Shown here: positions 31,605 through 44,213 of the stretch, piece by piece | Position numbering within the stretch: the first letter of the stretch is position 1 | How the letters are laid out: each line of letters begins with the position of its first letter | Source: Corynebacterium zhongnanshanii | GTDB lineage: Bacteria; Actinomycetota; Actinomycetes; Mycobacteriales; Mycobacteriaceae | Length of the DNA stretch: 64,000 nt | Assembly (NCBI RefSeq): GCF_014490575.1 | Contig: NZ_CP061033.1 | Coordinates: forward strand, 558,001 to 622,000 | Reading direction: 5' to 3' | Made by a program: the position numbers and the translations under genes | The notes under the pieces: model-generated | The model's input: the letters and a program-made list of their open reading frames with translations, nothing else | The model's database searches: none | What the model was told of the DNA's origin: nothing

Positions 31605-32984
31605 GTGAAGAGCTCTGTAGAAAAGCTGAGCGCCACCCGCACCAAGATCACCGTTGAGGTACCCTTCGAGGAGCTCAAGCCAGAGTTCGACAAGGCATAT
31701 GCCTCTCTCGCTCAGCAGGTAAACATGCCAGGCTTCCGCAAGGGCAAAGTTCCTCCAAAGATCTTGGAGGCTCGTCTGGGACGCGGAGTAGTGCTGGACC
31801 AGGTCATCAACGAAATGCTGCCATCCCGCTACAGCGCTGCTGTCGATGAGCACGAGCTGAAGGTCCTCGGCCAGCCAGAGATCGAGATCACTGAGCTGGA
31901 AGACAAGGACCACGTCACCTTCACCGCTGAGGTTGATGTCCGCCCTGACATCGAGGTGCCAGACTTCTCCAAGATCTCCGTTGAGGTTGAGCCACTGAAG
32001 TCCACCGAAGAGGCTATCGACGCTGAGCTGGAGAACCTCCGTGCACGCTTTGGTTCCCTCAAGCCGATCAAGCGCCTGATCAAGACCGGCGACTTTGTCA
32101 CCATCGACCTGTCCGCCACCATCGACGGCGAGACCGTTGACGAGGCCACCACCGAGGGCCTGTCCCACGAGGTCGGCTCGGACACCTTGATCAAGGGTCT
32201 GGACACCGCACTGCGTAAGCTCCACGCCGGCGAGGAGTCCACCTTCACCTCCAAGCTCGTGGCTGGCGAGCACGAGGGCGAAGAGGCTGAGGTTCACGTC
32301 AAGGTTCAGACCGCCAAGGAGCGCGAGCTTCCGAAGCTGGATGACGACTTCGCACAGCTGGCGTCCGAGTTCGACACGCTGGACGAGCTGCGTGACTCCC
32401 TGAAGGACCAGGCTGAGGCAGAGCAGAAGAACGCCCAGGCTGCAGACATCCGCGATAAGGTCCTGGCTGCGGCACTGGAAGAGACCACCGTTGAGCTGTC
32501 TGACAACATCGTTCAGGCTCAGGTGGACAGCCAGGTTCAGCAGCTGATCCAGCAGTTCGGTGGAGACGAGAAGGTCTTCGAAGAGATGCTGGCTGCACAG
32601 GGCATCACCCGCGAGAAGTTCGAAGAGGACGCTCGTACTTCCGCTGAGGACTCCGTACGCACCCAGCTGTTCCTGGACGCTCTGGCCGACGAGGAGCAGC
32701 CAGAGGTGTCTCAGGACGAACTGATGAGCCACATTTCCTTCACCGCCGCTCAGTACGGCATGGAGCCAAACCAGTTCATCATGCAACTGCAGCAGGCTAA
32801 CCAGCTGGGCAACCTCTTCGCCGATGTGCGCCGCGGCAAGGCTCTGGCGCTGAACATCGCGAAGACCTCCGTGAAGGACACCGAGGGCAACGAGGTTGAT
32901 CCGAAGCAGTACTTTGGTGAGGACGAGGCCGCTGAGTCTGCCGAGGACAACGCGTCGGAGAACGCATCCGCTGACGAGAACTAA
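31605..32984 (+). CDS. tig: trigger factor, ribosome-associated chaperone
   Basis: A 459-residue chaperone that binds L23 at the exit tunnel and folds nascent chains. The ribosome-binding signature GFRKGKVPP sits at about residues 45-53. The FKBP-type prolyl isomerase domain covers about 155-245, with the C-terminal arm domain after it and an acidic Glu/Ala-rich tail (EDEAAESAEDNAS). GTG 31605 is the start, consistent with KSSVEKLSATRTK as the usual N-terminus. It lies before clpP1-clpP2, the common arrangement, and ends in a large hairpin. Confidence 0.96.
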   Translation: MKSSVEKLSATRTKITVEVPFEELKPEFDKAYASLAQQVNMPGFRKGKVPPKILEARLGRGVVLDQVINEMLPSRYSAAVDEHELKVLGQPEIEITELEDKDHVTFTAEVDVRPDIEVPDFSKISVEVEPLKSTEEAIDAELENLRARFGSLKPIKRLIKTGDFVTIDLSATIDGETVDEATTEGLSHEVGSDTLIKGLDTALRKLHAGEESTFTSKLVAGEHEGEEAEVHVKVQTAKERELPKLDDDFAQLASEFDTLDELRDSLKDQAEAEQKNAQAADIRDKVLAAALEETTVELSDNIVQAQVDSQVQQLIQQFGGDEKVFEEMLAAQGITREKFEEDARTSAEDSVRTQLFLDALADEEQPEVSQDELMSHISFTAAQYGMEPNQFIMQLQQANQLGNLFADVRRGKALALNIAKTSVKDTEGNEVDPKQYFGEDEAAESAEDNASENASADEN

Positions 32985-33017
32985 GGCAACAGCCGAACCA
33001 ACTCGTCACGCGTTCCC

Positions 33018-33089
33018 CAGCCCCCGGCCCCTGTGACCGTGCGATCGGCACTTCAAGTGTGCCGCACGTGGAACAGGGGACGGGGGCTG
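33018..33089 (+). terminator. large stem-loop between tig and clpP1
   Basis: Outer stem of 17 bp with one mismatch: 33018-33034 (CAGCCCCCGGCCCCTGT) against 33073-33089. An inner stem CGGCAC / GTGCCG-like fills the loop. No T-run follows, so it may pause or terminate, or block processing, before clpP1. Confidence 0.6.
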
Positions 33090-33207
33090 TGTGCTGTCAG
33101 CGAACAGAGCCATAAGATGGCCACATTGTCCCACCTAATTCACTAGGCTGGGGCGCACAATCTTTTTCGATCAGCTTTTCTGGATATGAAGAGCATTGAG
33201 GTGAGCA

Positions 33208-33771
33208 ATGAGTAACAATCCTGTACAGGGCAACGACATATATGATCGCTTGCTGAAAGAACGCATCTTGTTCCTGGGCTCCCAGGTAGATGATGACATC
33301 GCCAATAAGTTGTGTGCCCAGATCCTGTTGTTGTCCGCTGAGGATCCCACGAAGGATATCTCTTTGTACATCAACTCGCCCGGTGGTTCCGTGACCGCGG
33401 GCATGGCGATTTTCGACACGATGAAGTTCTCGCCGTGCGATATTCGCACCTATGGCATGGGCCTGGCGGCCTCCATGGGCCAGTTCCTGCTGTCTGCCGG
33501 AACCAAGGGCAAGCGCTTCGCGTTGCCGCACGCCCGCATCATGATGCACCAGCCGTCCGCAGGTGTGGGAGGAACCGCGGCGGACATCGCTATTCAGGCA
33601 GAGCAGTTTGCCCACACCAAGAAGGAAATGGCGGAGCTCATCGCTGAGTTCACCGGCCAGACGGTGGAGCAGATTACCAAGGATTCGGACCGTGACCGTT
33701 GGTTTACTGCCGCTGAGGCGAAGGACTACGGTTTCGTCGACCACGTGATTACCTCTGCGAAGGAGAGCTAA
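33208..33771 (+). CDS. clpP1: ATP-dependent Clp protease proteolytic subunit 1
   Basis: A 187-residue serine protease subunit. The triad is Ser89 in [10 protein letters not shown], His114 in MMHQPS, and Asp near 165. In corynebacteria and mycobacteria ClpP1 and ClpP2 form a mixed two-ring barrel and both are needed. The gene is followed five bases later by clpP2, so they are co-translated. Start ATG 33208 follows GAGGTGAGC. Confidence 0.95.
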   Translation: MSNNPVQGNDIYDRLLKERILFLGSQVDDDIANKLCAQILLLSAEDPTKDISLYINSPGGSVTAGMAIFDTMKFSPCDIRTYGMGLAASMGQFLLSAGTKGKRFALPHARIMMHQPSAGVGGTAADIAIQAEQFAHTKKEMAELIAEFTGQTVEQITKDSDRDRWFTAAEAKDYGFVDHVITSAKES

Positions 33772-33776
33772 GAATT

Positions 33777-34397
33777 ATGCAGATGCCAGAAATGCGATAC
33801 ATCCTCCCTTCGTTCGTGGAGCACTCCAGCTTTGGGGCGAAGGAATCGAACCCGTACAATAAGCTGTTCGAGGAGCGCATTATCTTCCTGGGTACTCAGG
33901 TTGATGATGCTTCCGCCAATGACATCATGGCACAGCTGCTGGTGTTGGAGGGGCTGGATCCTGATCGTGACATCACGATGTACATCAACTCTCCCGGCGG
34001 TTCTTTCACGTCTTTGATGGCTATTTACGACACGATGCAGTACGTGCGTCCCGATGTTCAGACGGTGTGCCTGGGTCAGGCTGCCTCTGCTGCGGCGGTC
34101 TTGCTGGCTGCGGGTACGCCGGGCAAGCGTGCGGCGCTGCCGAATGCGCGTGTGCTGATTCACCAGCCGGCCACCGGCGGTGTGCAGGGCCAGGTCTCTG
34201 ACTTGGAGATCCAGGCCAAGGAGATCGAGCGCATGCGTACCCTGATGGAGGAGACGCTGTCTCGCCACACGGGACGTTCCGCGGAGCAGATCCGTAAGGA
34301 TACTGATCGCGATAAGATCCTGACGGCTGAGGAAGCTAAGGAATACGGGATTATCGATCAGGTGTTCGATTATCGAAAGTTGTCTGCTCAGCAGTAG
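33777..34397 (+). CDS. clpP2: ATP-dependent Clp protease proteolytic subunit 2
   Basis: A 206-residue ClpP. Ser104 in [14 protein letters not shown] and His129 in [10 protein letters not shown] are the catalytic residues. The N-terminus ([13 protein letters not shown]) is the typical actinobacterial ClpP2 form, which docks the ClpX or ClpC hexamer. A hairpin with TTTT follows within 60 bases and separates it from clpX. Confidence 0.95.
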   Translation: MQMPEMRYILPSFVEHSSFGAKESNPYNKLFEERIIFLGTQVDDASANDIMAQLLVLEGLDPDRDITMYINSPGGSFTSLMAIYDTMQYVRPDVQTVCLGQAASAAAVLLAAGTPGKRAALPNARVLIHQPATGGVQGQVSDLEIQAKEIERMRTLMEETLSRHTGRSAEQIRKDTDRDKILTAEEAKEYGIIDQVFDYRKLSAQQ

Positions 34398-34418
34398 GCT
34401 GCGTGGATAATGCGCTGG

Positions 34419-34453
34419 GCGTCGTCGAAAAATCACATGTCGACGGCGCTTTT
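34419..34453 (+). terminator. hairpin terminator after clpP2
   Basis: GCGTCGTCGA (34419-34428) pairs with TCGACGGCGC (34440-34449) with one mismatch, followed by TTTTCGC. Confidence 0.65.
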
Positions 34454-34610
34454 CGCATTCTTCGCGTGACATCAGTGACCCCTGTGGCCCCTGTGCCGGG
34501 CGGGGCGTACGACACACGGGAAACGAGCCACACCCGCCCGATGTAGGACGGGAGCGGTAAAGTTCTAACAATCACATATCCGAACCAACGACCATGAGTG
34601 CGAGGACCAC

Positions 34611-35885
34611 ATGCCAGATAGCACAGATCTGCTGAAGTGCTCTTTCTGCGGGAAGAGTCAGAAGCAAGTACGCAAGCTGATTGCAGGGCCAGGCGTATAT
34701 ATCTGTGATGAATGCATTGAATTGTGCGTTGAGATCATCGAAGAGGAGTTCAGCGCCGAAAGTACTGCTGACTCCACCAATGCGCTGCCCACTCCACGCC
34801 GCATTGCGGAGTTCCTCGATCATTACGTGATTGGGCAGGACGACGCCAAGCGCACCCTCGCCGTGGCCGTCTACAACCACTACAAGCGCATCCAAGTGGA
34901 GGACGCGAGCGCGGGCGCGCGCCGCAGCGATGAAGAGGTGGAGTTGGCGAAGTCCAATGTCCTCATGCTGGGTCCTACGGGTTCGGGAAAGACCTATCTT
35001 GCCCAGACGCTGGCGCGGATGCTGGACGTGCCGTTCGCCATTGCGGATGCCACCAGCCTCACCGAAGCCGGCTACGTGGGTGAGGATGTGGAGAACATTC
35101 TGCTGAAGCTGCTGCAGGCCGCAGACTTCGATGTGGAGAAGGCGCAGCGGGGCATCATCTATGTGGATGAGGTGGACAAGATCTCCCGGAAGTCGGAGAA
35201 TCCATCCATCACGCGCGATGTCTCCGGCGAGGGTGTGCAGCAGGCGCTGCTGAAGATCCTGGAGGGCACGGTGGCGTCCGTGCCGCCGCAGGGCGGGCGC
35301 AAGCACCCGAACCAGGAGTTCATCCAGTTCGATACCAAGAACGTTCTGTTCATCGTCTCCGGTGCCTTCGCTGGCCTGGAGAAGGTCATTAGCGAGCGTC
35401 GCGGTAAGAAGGGCATGGGCTTCGGCGCGGAGATCAAGGGCAAGGCGGATGAGGAGCCGGATCTGTTCCGCTTCGTGGAGCCGGAGGACCTGGTGAAGTT
35501 CGGCCTGATCCCGGAGTTGATTGGCCGTCTGCCGGTGCTCACGCACGTGGGTCACCTTGATGAGGACGCGTTGGTGCGCGTGCTGACTGAGCCGAAGAAC
35601 TCGCTGGTGAAGCAGTACCAGCGCCTGTTCGACATGGACGGTGTGCGTCTGACTTTCGAGGATGGTGCACTGCGCGCCATTGCCCAAAAGGCATTGGCGC
35701 GAGAGACCGGTGCGCGTGGATTGCGCTCCATCATGGAGTCTTTGCTGAACCCCATCATGTTCTCCATCCCGGAGGATGAGGACACGGGCGAGGTGATCAT
35801 CACCGAAGCCACGGCTCAGGGGCTGGAGGAGCCAACGCGGTTGTCTCTGGAAGAGGTTGCGGCGCGGGATAAGAAGAGCGCGTAA
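34611..35885 (+). CDS. clpX: ATP-dependent Clp protease ATPase subunit ClpX
   Basis: A 424-residue AAA+ unfoldase that feeds substrates to ClpP1P2. The N-terminal zinc-binding domain has Cys10, Cys13, Cys32 and Cys35. Walker A is GPTGSGKT (121-128), Walker [11 protein letters not shown], and the [11 protein letters not shown] pore motif is present. The IGF/LGF-type ClpP contact loop lies in the Gly-Lys-rich region ([16 protein letters not shown]). A spacer of 213 bp with a hairpin separates it from clpP2, so it likely has its own promoter. Confidence 0.96.
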   Translation: MPDSTDLLKCSFCGKSQKQVRKLIAGPGVYICDECIELCVEIIEEEFSAESTADSTNALPTPRRIAEFLDHYVIGQDDAKRTLAVAVYNHYKRIQVEDASAGARRSDEEVELAKSNVLMLGPTGSGKTYLAQTLARMLDVPFAIADATSLTEAGYVGEDVENILLKLLQAADFDVEKAQRGIIYVDEVDKISRKSENPSITRDVSGEGVQQALLKILEGTVASVPPQGGRKHPNQEFIQFDTKNVLFIVSGAFAGLEKVISERRGKKGMGFGAEIKGKADEEPDLFRFVEPEDLVKFGLIPELIGRLPVLTHVGHLDEDALVRVLTEPKNSLVKQYQRLFDMDGVRLTFEDGALRAIAQKALARETGARGLRSIMESLLNPIMFSIPEDEDTGEVIITEATAQGLEEPTRLSLEEVAARDKKSA

Positions 35886-35899
35886 AAAACCAGCGCGGC

Positions 35900-36685
35900 T
35901 TAGCTCAAGTTGAAGTCGTCCTCAGACGGGTACTCCTGGCTGGAGTACAGAGACGCAGCCACCGACGACCCCAGTGAAGGGGAGTGTGAAGAATGCGTGT
36001 AGGACGAACCCTGGGTGGTGGCCATGGTGGTGGAGAGGAAGGTCACCGTGGCGTCGGAAATCATTTTTCCCATGCCCTCGGTGTTCTGCGCATCGCTAAT
36101 GTCCATCCCGTAGAGCGCGTGGAAAATCGGACCCTGGGTGATCGGGAACGCGCACAGGGAGGTCAGCAACACGAACAGATCCTCGGCGGACACGCCCGTG
36201 CGGAACGCGCCTACGTCGTGGCCACGCATCAGTAGGCGATCGATCACCAGCACCACCGGGGAATCCTCCAGGATCCCTACCGTGGTGGTGATCGTGGCGC
36301 GCTGGAACATGTTCTCGGCCACGATGAGGCGCACGGCGTCCGGGAACTCTCGGAAACGCTCGAAGGTTGCTAGGGAAAAACGGCGGATTGCGTCTCCTGG
36401 GATCATCCGCTCCAACTCGTCGGAATCCTCCTGGGACCACGTGGGCCAGATACGGGAGTGCGCGTAGCGCAAGGCCTCGTGATACAACTCCTTGGTATTG
36501 GAGAACAGCTCATGGGTAGCCGCGATGTCGGCAGCGTGGGCGGCTGAGGAAATGTCGTCAGCGGAAAAGTGGTATCCCACGTGTGCGGCAACGGGCAGGA
36601 GGACATCCATGGCGGCACGGTACTGCGACGGCGCTAGTTCGTAGCGGGCGGCAGAATTAGGAAGTACAGGCATAACAGCACTCAT
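35900..36685 (-). CDS. TetR-like transcriptional regulator
   Basis: A 261-residue protein with a TetR-type N-terminal helix-turn-helix reading HVGYHFSADDISSAAHAADIAATHELFSNTKELYHEAL (described in parts: FSADDISSAA then ELFSNTKELYHEAL). The C-terminal domain is helical and would bind a ligand. A Ser-rich tail (SSYTHSSHSPSLGSS) is unusual. ATG 36685 (MSAVMPVL) is preferred. It ends 14 bases from clpX, convergent to it, and diverges from mdh, which could be a target. The ligand is unknown. Confidence 0.65.
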   Translation of the reverse strand: MSAVMPVLPNSAARYELAPSQYRAAMDVLLPVAAHVGYHFSADDISSAAHAADIAATHELFSNTKELYHEALRYAHSRIWPTWSQEDSDELERMIPGDAIRRFSLATFERFREFPDAVRLIVAENMFQRATITTTVGILEDSPVVLVIDRLLMRGHDVGAFRTGVSAEDLFVLLTSLCAFPITQGPIFHALYGMDISDAQNTEGMGKMISDATVTFLSTTMATTQGSSYTHSSHSPSLGSSVAASLYSSQEYPSEDDFNLS

Positions 36686-36862
36686 AGTAACGGAGTAGCA
36701 CCCGTGACAGAGCTTAAAAACAGCAAGCACCTACGCGCGGGGGTGACGGACAAAAAGGTAGGCTGGGCGGGTATTGGTGCCTCCACACGTGTCACGAGGC
36801 TCCCATGAGGATCAACACACAGATCAACACACATCGATAACTGATACACAACAGATTTTTAA

Positions 36863-37897
<1,035 letters not shown>

Positions 37898-37961
37898 CCC
37901 CTAAAAGGTTTTTCTGTCAAAAACCTGACGAGTGGGTCTGGGCAATGGTTCCATAGACGTT

Positions 37962-39107
37962 ATGGATATTTCGTCAACACAATCATCGTCTGCACCCTCT
38001 TCGTCCGGGGCTCCTTCCGGAGCTGCTTCGTCCGGCAAGGCCCCGGTAGCGGCCAGGACCTACCAGCCGGATCTGCTCACCAAGCTCACTGCGCTGTCCG
38101 GCCGCGGCCTTTTGGCGTTGCCCCCGGCCCTACTCTCGGCGCTGGGATCGCTCACGAACCGTGACGGGAACCGTTTGGATAGCGACGTGAGGGCGTCGTT
38201 GAAACTCCTGGATGTGGTGAGCGGCGACGACATCGTTGACCTGCCACTGGACAAGGCCCGCGCGCAGGTGGACCGGGAAGCGCATTTGGCGGCCGGGACG
38301 ATGCAGGCGGTGGGCGGCGTCACGGAGCACGACGTTGCCGGAGTGCGGGTGCGTCACTACCGCCCACGCGGCTTCGAGTCGGCGGGCACTGATTTGCCCA
38401 CGTTGGTGTACCTCCACGGCGGTGGATGGGTGACGGGTTCCCTGAACTCTCACGAATCGACGGCGCGATGGCTGTGCTCCCGCGCGGACGTGGCGGTGCT
38501 CGCGGTGGATTATCGTCTGGCTCCAGAGCACCCCTTCCCAGCGGGTCTGGACGACGTGACGGCAGTTGTCAGCGCTGCGATGGCCGGCGAGGTTGCCGGG
38601 GTGGACGGCTCCAGGGTTGCCGTGGGTGGGGACTCTGCCGGCGGAAACTTGAGCGCGGCGGTGTGCCTGCGTCTGCGGGATGAGGGGAAGCCTCAGCCGC
38701 GCCTGCAGATGCTCTTTGTGCCGAATGTGAACCTGAAGGAGTACACCACGGCATCCTTCACCGAGTTTGCGGACGGCTACTATCTGACCCGCGGACAGAT
38801 GGACTGGTACCGCGACCACTACATCCCGAATGAGGACGACCGCTCGAATCCGTGGGCGTCCCCGATCCTGGCAGAGGACCTGTCTGGCCTGGCGCCGGCA
38901 TATGTGGCTGTGGCTGGATTCGATGTGCTGCGTGACGAGGGTGAAGTATACGCCCAGCGGCTCAAGGACGCCGGTGTGGCCACTACGCTGCGTAGGCACG
39001 AGGGGCTGGTGCATCCCTTCGTGAACTCTACGGGATTGTGGCGGGGCGCCCGCCGGGCTCTCGATGAGGCGGCCGGCGCCCTGCGCTTGGCCTTGGACGT
39101 GGTATAG
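37962..39107 (+). CDS. alpha/beta hydrolase, hormone-sensitive lipase (HSL) family esterase
   Basis: A 381-residue esterase of the HSL group (family IV). The oxyanion motif YLHGGGWVTGSL, nucleophile motif VGGDSAGGNLSAAV, Asp in AGFDVLRDEGE and His in LVHPFVN form a complete catalytic set. The first 40 residues are Ser/Ala/Pro-rich and not a clear signal peptide; the protein is probably cytoplasmic. ATG 37962 has no ribosome site; an upstream frame start at GTG 37932 is possible. The natural substrate is unknown. It is separated from valS by 76 bp. Confidence 0.88.
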   Translation: MDISSTQSSSAPSSSGAPSGAASSGKAPVAARTYQPDLLTKLTALSGRGLLALPPALLSALGSLTNRDGNRLDSDVRASLKLLDVVSGDDIVDLPLDKARAQVDREAHLAAGTMQAVGGVTEHDVAGVRVRHYRPRGFESAGTDLPTLVYLHGGGWVTGSLNSHESTARWLCSRADVAVLAVDYRLAPEHPFPAGLDDVTAVVSAAMAGEVAGVDGSRVAVGGDSAGGNLSAAVCLRLRDEGKPQPRLQMLFVPNVNLKEYTTASFTEFADGYYLTRGQMDWYRDHYIPNEDDRSNPWASPILAEDLSGLAPAYVAVAGFDVLRDEGEVYAQRLKDAGVATTLRRHEGLVHPFVNSTGLWRGARRALDEAAGALRLALDVV

Positions 39108-39183
39108 ATTCCGAGCGAGTTTCAGCGCACCAATCTCTTGTCAGTGAGAGCAGTGTAGGGCCTGTCTACTACACTGGCTAGGT

Positions 39184-41982
39184 GTGAATGACTCTAAGAA
39201 TTCTCCAGTTCCAGAAACGCCAGCCGGCGCCGTGATGGGTGCCGATCGATCTGCTCAGTTGCCGAAGGCCTGGGAGCCTTCGGCGGTGGAATCAACGCTG
39301 TATAAGCGGTGGGTCGACGCTGGTTATTTCACGGCGGATGCCGGTAGTTCCAAACCTCCCTTTTCCATTGTGCTGCCACCGCCAAATGTGACGGGACAAT
39401 TGCACATGGGGCACGCCCTGGACCACACGTTGATGGACGCCATGGCGCGCCGCAAGCGTATGCAGGGCTTCGAGGTGCTGTGGCTGCCGGGCTCCGACCA
39501 CGCAGGTATCGCCACGCAAACCAAGGTTGAGGCAAGCCTGAAGGAGAACGAGGGCACAGACCGCTTTGACCTGGGGCGCGAGGCCTTCGTGGACCGCGTC
39601 TGGGAGTGGAAGCACGATTACGGCAATGTCATTCAGAACCAGATGCGTGCCATTGGTGACTCCGTGGACTGGTCCCGGGAACGCTTCACGCTGGATGAGG
39701 GATTGTCCCGGGCTGTTCAGACCATGTTTAAGGCCCTGTATGACGAAGGCCTGATTTACCGAGCACATCGTCTGGTGAACTGGTCGCCGGTTCTCCAGAC
39801 CGCCATCTCCGATATCGAGGTGGTGTACTCCGATGACGAGGGCGAATTGGTCTCTATCCGCTACGGTTCCTTAAACGACAATGAGCCTCATGTCATCGTG
39901 GCCACCACCCGTGTGGAAACCATGCTGGGTGACGTGGCCGTTGCCGTGCACCCAGAGGATGAGCGCTACGCGGACCTGGTGGGAACCACCCTGGATCACC
40001 CGTTCTTGCCGGATCGAAAGATGATCGTTGTGGCGGACGACTATGTAGACCCTGAGTTCGGAACGGGTGCCGTGAAGATCACCCCGGCTCACGACCCGAA
40101 CGACTTCGCCCTGGGACAGCGCCACGATCTCGAGATGCCGGTGATCTTGGATGCCACGGGACACATCACGGACACGGGTACGCAGTTCGATGGCATGGAT
40201 CGCTACGAAGCCCGCGAGAAGATCCGCCTGGCCCTGGAGGAGCAGGGCCGCATAGTGGAACGAAAGTTCCCCTACGTGCACTCCGTGGGCCACTCCGAGC
40301 GTTCGGGTGAGGCAATCGAACCACGCCTGTCGGAGCAGTGGTTCGTGAAGGTGGAGAAGCTCGCCACGATGTCCGCCGAGGCTATCCGCTCGGGCGACTC
40401 GACCATTTACCCGGCGTCCCAGGAGCCTCGCTGGTTTGACTGGGTGGATGACATGCACGACTGGTGCATCTCGCGTCAGCTGTGGTGGGGTCACCGCATC
40501 CCGATCTGGTACGGACCGGACGGCGAAGTGGTCTGCTGCGGACCCGATGACGAGCCACCGACAGGGGAAGGCTGGGTCCAGGACGAGGACGTGCTGGATA
40601 CCTGGTTCTCCTCGGCACTGTGGCCGTTCTCCACGATGGGATGGCCAGCAAACACCGAGGACTTGCAGAAGTTCTACCCGGTCTCTGTGCTGGTCACCGG
40701 ATACGACATCTTGTTCTTCTGGGTTGCACGCATGATGATGTTTGCCACCTTCGCAGACACCCTGAAGGATTCTCCGTTGGCCAACACCATTCCAGGAATC
40801 CCCTCCGTGGACAGGGACGGCCGTCCGCAGATTCCTTTCAAGGACATTTTCCTTCACGGCTTGGTGCGCGACGAAAAGGGACGCAAGATGTCCAAGTCCC
40901 TGGGCAATGGCATCAACCCAATGGACTGGGTGGAGAACTATGGTGCGGATGCCCTGAGGTTCACCCTGGCCCGTGGTGCCAACCCTGGCTCCGACCTCCC
41001 GGTAGGTGAAGACTCCGCACAATCATCCCGAAACTTCGCCACGAAGCTCTACAACGCCACCAAGTTCGCGCTGATGAACGGCGCCCAGGTGGGTGACCTG
41101 CCAGAGCGCGAGGCCCTGACGGGTGCCGACCGCTGGATTCTGGACCGCCTGGAGTCCGTCCGCGCCCTGGTGGATAACGCGCTGGATCGCTACGAGTTCT
41201 CCCTGGCCAACGAGAACCTGTACCGCTTCGCCTGGGGCGAGTTCTGCGACTGGTACCTGGAGATCGCGAAGGTGCAGATCCCACGCAACTGGGACGAGGC
41301 CTCGGAGGCCGAGAAGGCCCGCGGCATCAACACCCAGCTGGTGCTCGGCCGCGTGCTGGACACAGTACTGCGCCTGCTGCACCCAGCCATGCCGTTCGTC
41401 ACGGAGACTCTCTGGACCGCACTCACGCACGGCGTGGACGGCTACCCAGAATCTCTGGTGGTCGCACCATGGCCTGATAGCGACCTCACCAACGGTGGTG
41501 CCGAGGTGGATCAGGACGCCATCCGCCGGATGGCTGACGTGGATAAGCTCGTCACCGAACTGCGTCGCTTCCGTTCCGACCAGGGCGTGAAGCCCACCCA
41601 AAAGGTGCCAGCGATGCTGGACTTTGCGGCAGCTGACCTGGAGGAGTTCGAGCCAGCAGTCCGCTCGATCGTTCGCCTGGAAGAGCCCGACGAGGGATTC
41701 GCGGCCACCGCCTCCATCGAGGTGAGGCTGTCCCAGGCCACCATCGAGGTTCAGCTGGATACCTCCGGAACCGTGGATGTGGCCGCCGAACGCAAGCGCC
41801 TGGAGAAGGACCTCGCTGCGGCACAAAAGGAGCTGGACAACGCTGCAAAGAAGCTCAGCAATGAGGGCTTCTTGGCTAACGCTCCCGAAAAGGTCGTGGA
41901 GGGAATCAAGGAGCGTCAGAAGATCGCGCAGGAAGAGTTTGCCCGTATCACCTCCCGTCTGGAAGAGCTACCACAAGCATGA
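39184..41982 (+). CDS. valS: valyl-tRNA synthetase
   Basis: A 932-residue class Ia synthetase. HIGH-type motif [16 protein letters not shown] near residue 60 and KMSKS motif [11 protein letters not shown] near residue 565 bound the active site, with the CP1 editing domain between them. The C-terminal 60 residues form the coiled coil that grips tRNA ([20 protein letters not shown]). GTG 39184 is the start. Its last codons overlap folC by four bases (ATGA). Confidence 0.96.
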   Translation: MNDSKNSPVPETPAGAVMGADRSAQLPKAWEPSAVESTLYKRWVDAGYFTADAGSSKPPFSIVLPPPNVTGQLHMGHALDHTLMDAMARRKRMQGFEVLWLPGSDHAGIATQTKVEASLKENEGTDRFDLGREAFVDRVWEWKHDYGNVIQNQMRAIGDSVDWSRERFTLDEGLSRAVQTMFKALYDEGLIYRAHRLVNWSPVLQTAISDIEVVYSDDEGELVSIRYGSLNDNEPHVIVATTRVETMLGDVAVAVHPEDERYADLVGTTLDHPFLPDRKMIVVADDYVDPEFGTGAVKITPAHDPNDFALGQRHDLEMPVILDATGHITDTGTQFDGMDRYEAREKIRLALEEQGRIVERKFPYVHSVGHSERSGEAIEPRLSEQWFVKVEKLATMSAEAIRSGDSTIYPASQEPRWFDWVDDMHDWCISRQLWWGHRIPIWYGPDGEVVCCGPDDEPPTGEGWVQDEDVLDTWFSSALWPFSTMGWPANTEDLQKFYPVSVLVTGYDILFFWVARMMMFATFADTLKDSPLANTIPGIPSVDRDGRPQIPFKDIFLHGLVRDEKGRKMSKSLGNGINPMDWVENYGADALRFTLARGANPGSDLPVGEDSAQSSRNFATKLYNATKFALMNGAQVGDLPEREALTGADRWILDRLESVRALVDNALDRYEFSLANENLYRFAWGEFCDWYLEIAKVQIPRNWDEASEAEKARGINTQLVLGRVLDTVLRLLHPAMPFVTETLWTALTHGVDGYPESLVVAPWPDSDLTNGGAEVDQDAIRRMADVDKLVTELRRFRSDQGVKPTQKVPAMLDFAAADLEEFEPAVRSIVRLEEPDEGFAATASIEVRLSQATIEVQLDTSGTVDVAAERKRLEKDLAAAQKELDNAAKKLSNEGFLANAPEKVVEGIKERQKIAQEEFARITSRLEELPQA

Positions 41983-43622
41983 GCGAACACAGCACCGGCA
42001 ACGACCCGCACGCCCAGGGCGAGAGCGAGGGGCTAGACTCTCGCCACGAGGTGGCGTCGGAGGGCGTGGACACGGAAGGCCTGGGAAGTGAATCAGTGGG
42101 CCTGGACGGAGTAGGGGAGGTATCCCTCGACAGCACGGGGCTGTCCCTTCCTATCGACGCTGCGGCGGACAAGAGCTTCGGCGTCGATAATGATGACGAT
42201 CATCAGGCCCTCCCGGCACGGCCCATCACTCCGCAGATCCTGGAGGAATTGGCCCACGTCGAGGCCGAGTTGGATCAGCGATGGCCAGAGACGAAGATCG
42301 ATCCCACCCTGGAGCGGGTGGAGATGCTCATGGACCTGCTGGGGCACCCCGAGCGTGCGTTTCCTGTGATCCACGTGGCGGGCACGAACGGGAAAACGTC
42401 CACCGTGCGGATGATCGAGTCCCTACTGCGGGCCTTCCATCGCCGAACCGGACGGACCACCAGCCCGCACCTTCAGCTGGTGACCGAGCGCATCGCTGTG
42501 GACGGCCAGCCCGTTCACCCGGAGGATTACATCAACGCCTGGCGCGAGATCAAGCCCTTCGTGGAGATGGTCGACGCGCGCTCCGCGGAGCAGGGCGGCC
42601 CCCAGATGTCCAAGTTTGAGGTGCTGGTGGCGCTGGCGTACACGTGCTTCGCCGATGCGCCGGTGGATGTGGCCGTGGTGGAAACCGGCATGGGCGGTCG
42701 ATGGGACGCCACGAACGTGGTCAACGCAGACGTTGCGGTGATCACGCCGATTGGCCTGGACCACACTGATTACCTCGGCGACACGCTGGAGCAGATCGCC
42801 GGTGAGAAAGCCGGGATCATCAAGTCCCGGTGGAATAAGGACGACCTGCTGAGTCCCCCGGATAATGTGACGGTGATTGCGGAGCAAGAGCCAGTGGTCA
42901 TGACTGTGCTGCTGACGGAGGCCGTGGAGAAGGATTCCGCGGTGGCTCGTGCGGGTCACGAGTTTGGTGTGGTGAGCTCGTCCATTGCGGTGGGCGGGCA
43001 ATCGCTGGTGCTGCGCGGCCTGGGTGGTGTGTACGAGGACATCTTCGTGCCGCTGTCCGGCGAGCACCAGGCGCGCAACGCGGCGGTGGCTCTTGCTGCG
43101 GTCGAGGCGTTCTTCGGTGCTGGTGCCGAGCGGCAGCTGGACCCGAACACGGTGCGCGAAGGCTTTGCCCAGGTGCAGTCGCCGGGCCGCTTGGAGCGGG
43201 TGCGTTCCGCGCCGAGCGTGTTCATCGACGCCACGCACAACCCCCACGGCGCCACCGCGCTGGCTGCGGCGATGTCCCGCGATTTTGATTTCCGACGCCT
43301 GGTGGGCGTGGTGGGAGTGCTCGGCGACAAGGACGCGTATGGAATCCTGTCGGCGTTGGAGCCCGTGCTGGACGAGCTGGTGGTGACACAGCCGCAGTCG
43401 CCCCGCGCACTGGACGTGGACACCCTGGCGGAGTATGCGCGCGATGTGATGGGTGAGGAACGCGTCCACGTAGCCTCCAACTTGGTGGGCGCTGTGGAAT
43501 TGGCAACGGAGTTGGCTGAAGATGATGCCGATGGCATGGTTGCTGGTTCGGGTGTGCTCATCACGGGCAGTGTGGTGACCGCTGGGGAAGCGCGTACCTT
43601 GTTTGGCAAGGAGCCCGCGTAG
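41979..43622 (+). CDS. folC: bifunctional folylpolyglutamate / dihydrofolate synthase
   Basis: A 547-residue Mur-ligase-type enzyme that adds glutamate to dihydropteroate and folates. The P-loop is [33 protein letters not shown] and GLDHTDYLG are family motifs; the C-terminal domain has [14 protein letters not shown] and DATHNPHGA. The first 85 residues are acidic, low-complexity and absent from most FolC proteins. The ATG overlaps the valS stop, and the next gene is DUF4233, exactly as Rv2448c-Rv2446c. Confidence 0.93.
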   Translation: MSEHSTGNDPHAQGESEGLDSRHEVASEGVDTEGLGSESVGLDGVGEVSLDSTGLSLPIDAAADKSFGVDNDDDHQALPARPITPQILEELAHVEAELDQRWPETKIDPTLERVEMLMDLLGHPERAFPVIHVAGTNGKTSTVRMIESLLRAFHRRTGRTTSPHLQLVTERIAVDGQPVHPEDYINAWREIKPFVEMVDARSAEQGGPQMSKFEVLVALAYTCFADAPVDVAVVETGMGGRWDATNVVNADVAVITPIGLDHTDYLGDTLEQIAGEKAGIIKSRWNKDDLLSPPDNVTVIAEQEPVVMTVLLTEAVEKDSAVARAGHEFGVVSSSIAVGGQSLVLRGLGGVYEDIFVPLSGEHQARNAAVALAAVEAFFGAGAERQLDPNTVREGFAQVQSPGRLERVRSAPSVFIDATHNPHGATALAAAMSRDFDFRRLVGVVGVLGDKDAYGILSALEPVLDELVVTQPQSPRALDVDTLAEYARDVMGEERVHVASNLVGAVELATELAEDDADGMVAGSGVLITGSVVTAGEARTLFGKEPA

Positions 43623-43683
43623 GTCGCTCCGGCGTGTGCGTGAGACCGGCGTGGTGTAGGCACAAGAAGAAAGGTCCTGTGAG

Positions 43684-44157
43684 ATGAAGGAACACAACAA
43701 GCCCGAGGGCCCTGCTCAGGAGCCCCAGGGCTCTGCGGCGCGGCCAGGCGACGCGCAAATGGGTCCGCTCGGCCCAGGTCACGAGCTGGAAAACGACCCG
43801 ATGAAGGGAGTGCGTGGCGTGATGGCTGGTGCGCACATCCTGGAGGCGATTGTGATCCTGCTGGTCCTTACGGTGATTACCCGCGTGGAACCGGACGTGA
43901 ATGCCACCACTGTGAAGGTGACCTATGTGTCCGTTCTGGGTGTGCTCATGATCCTGGCGGCGTTCATCCAGAGAGCCAAGTGGGCTGATCCAGTCAACAT
44001 CGGCCTGCAGGTTCTTGCCGTGGCCGGGTTCTTTGTCCACCCGTCGATGGGGTTTGTGGGGCTTCTGTTCGCCGCGACGTGGTGGTACATCTACCACCTG
44101 CGTCGCAACATGAAGGAGCGCATGCGCCGCGGGCTGCTGCCTGCGCAGCATGTGTAG
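43684..44157 (+). CDS. DUF4233 membrane protein
   Basis: A 157-residue membrane protein with about four hydrophobic segments between residues 45 and 140. The actinobacterial DUF4233 family is always next to folC (Rv2446c position) and its role is unknown. A 40-residue Pro/Gly/Gln-rich N-terminus precedes the first helix. GAAAGG lies about eight bases before ATG 43684. Confidence 0.85.
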   Translation: MKEHNKPEGPAQEPQGSAARPGDAQMGPLGPGHELENDPMKGVRGVMAGAHILEAIVILLVLTVITRVEPDVNATTVKVTYVSVLGVLMILAAFIQRAKWADPVNIGLQVLAVAGFFVHPSMGFVGLLFAATWWYIYHLRRNMKERMRRGLLPAQHV

Positions 44158-44213
44158 CCGGAATGCAGCATGCGCAGCCGGGGTATGTGCCGCCTCGTGT
44201 ACTATTTGTGATT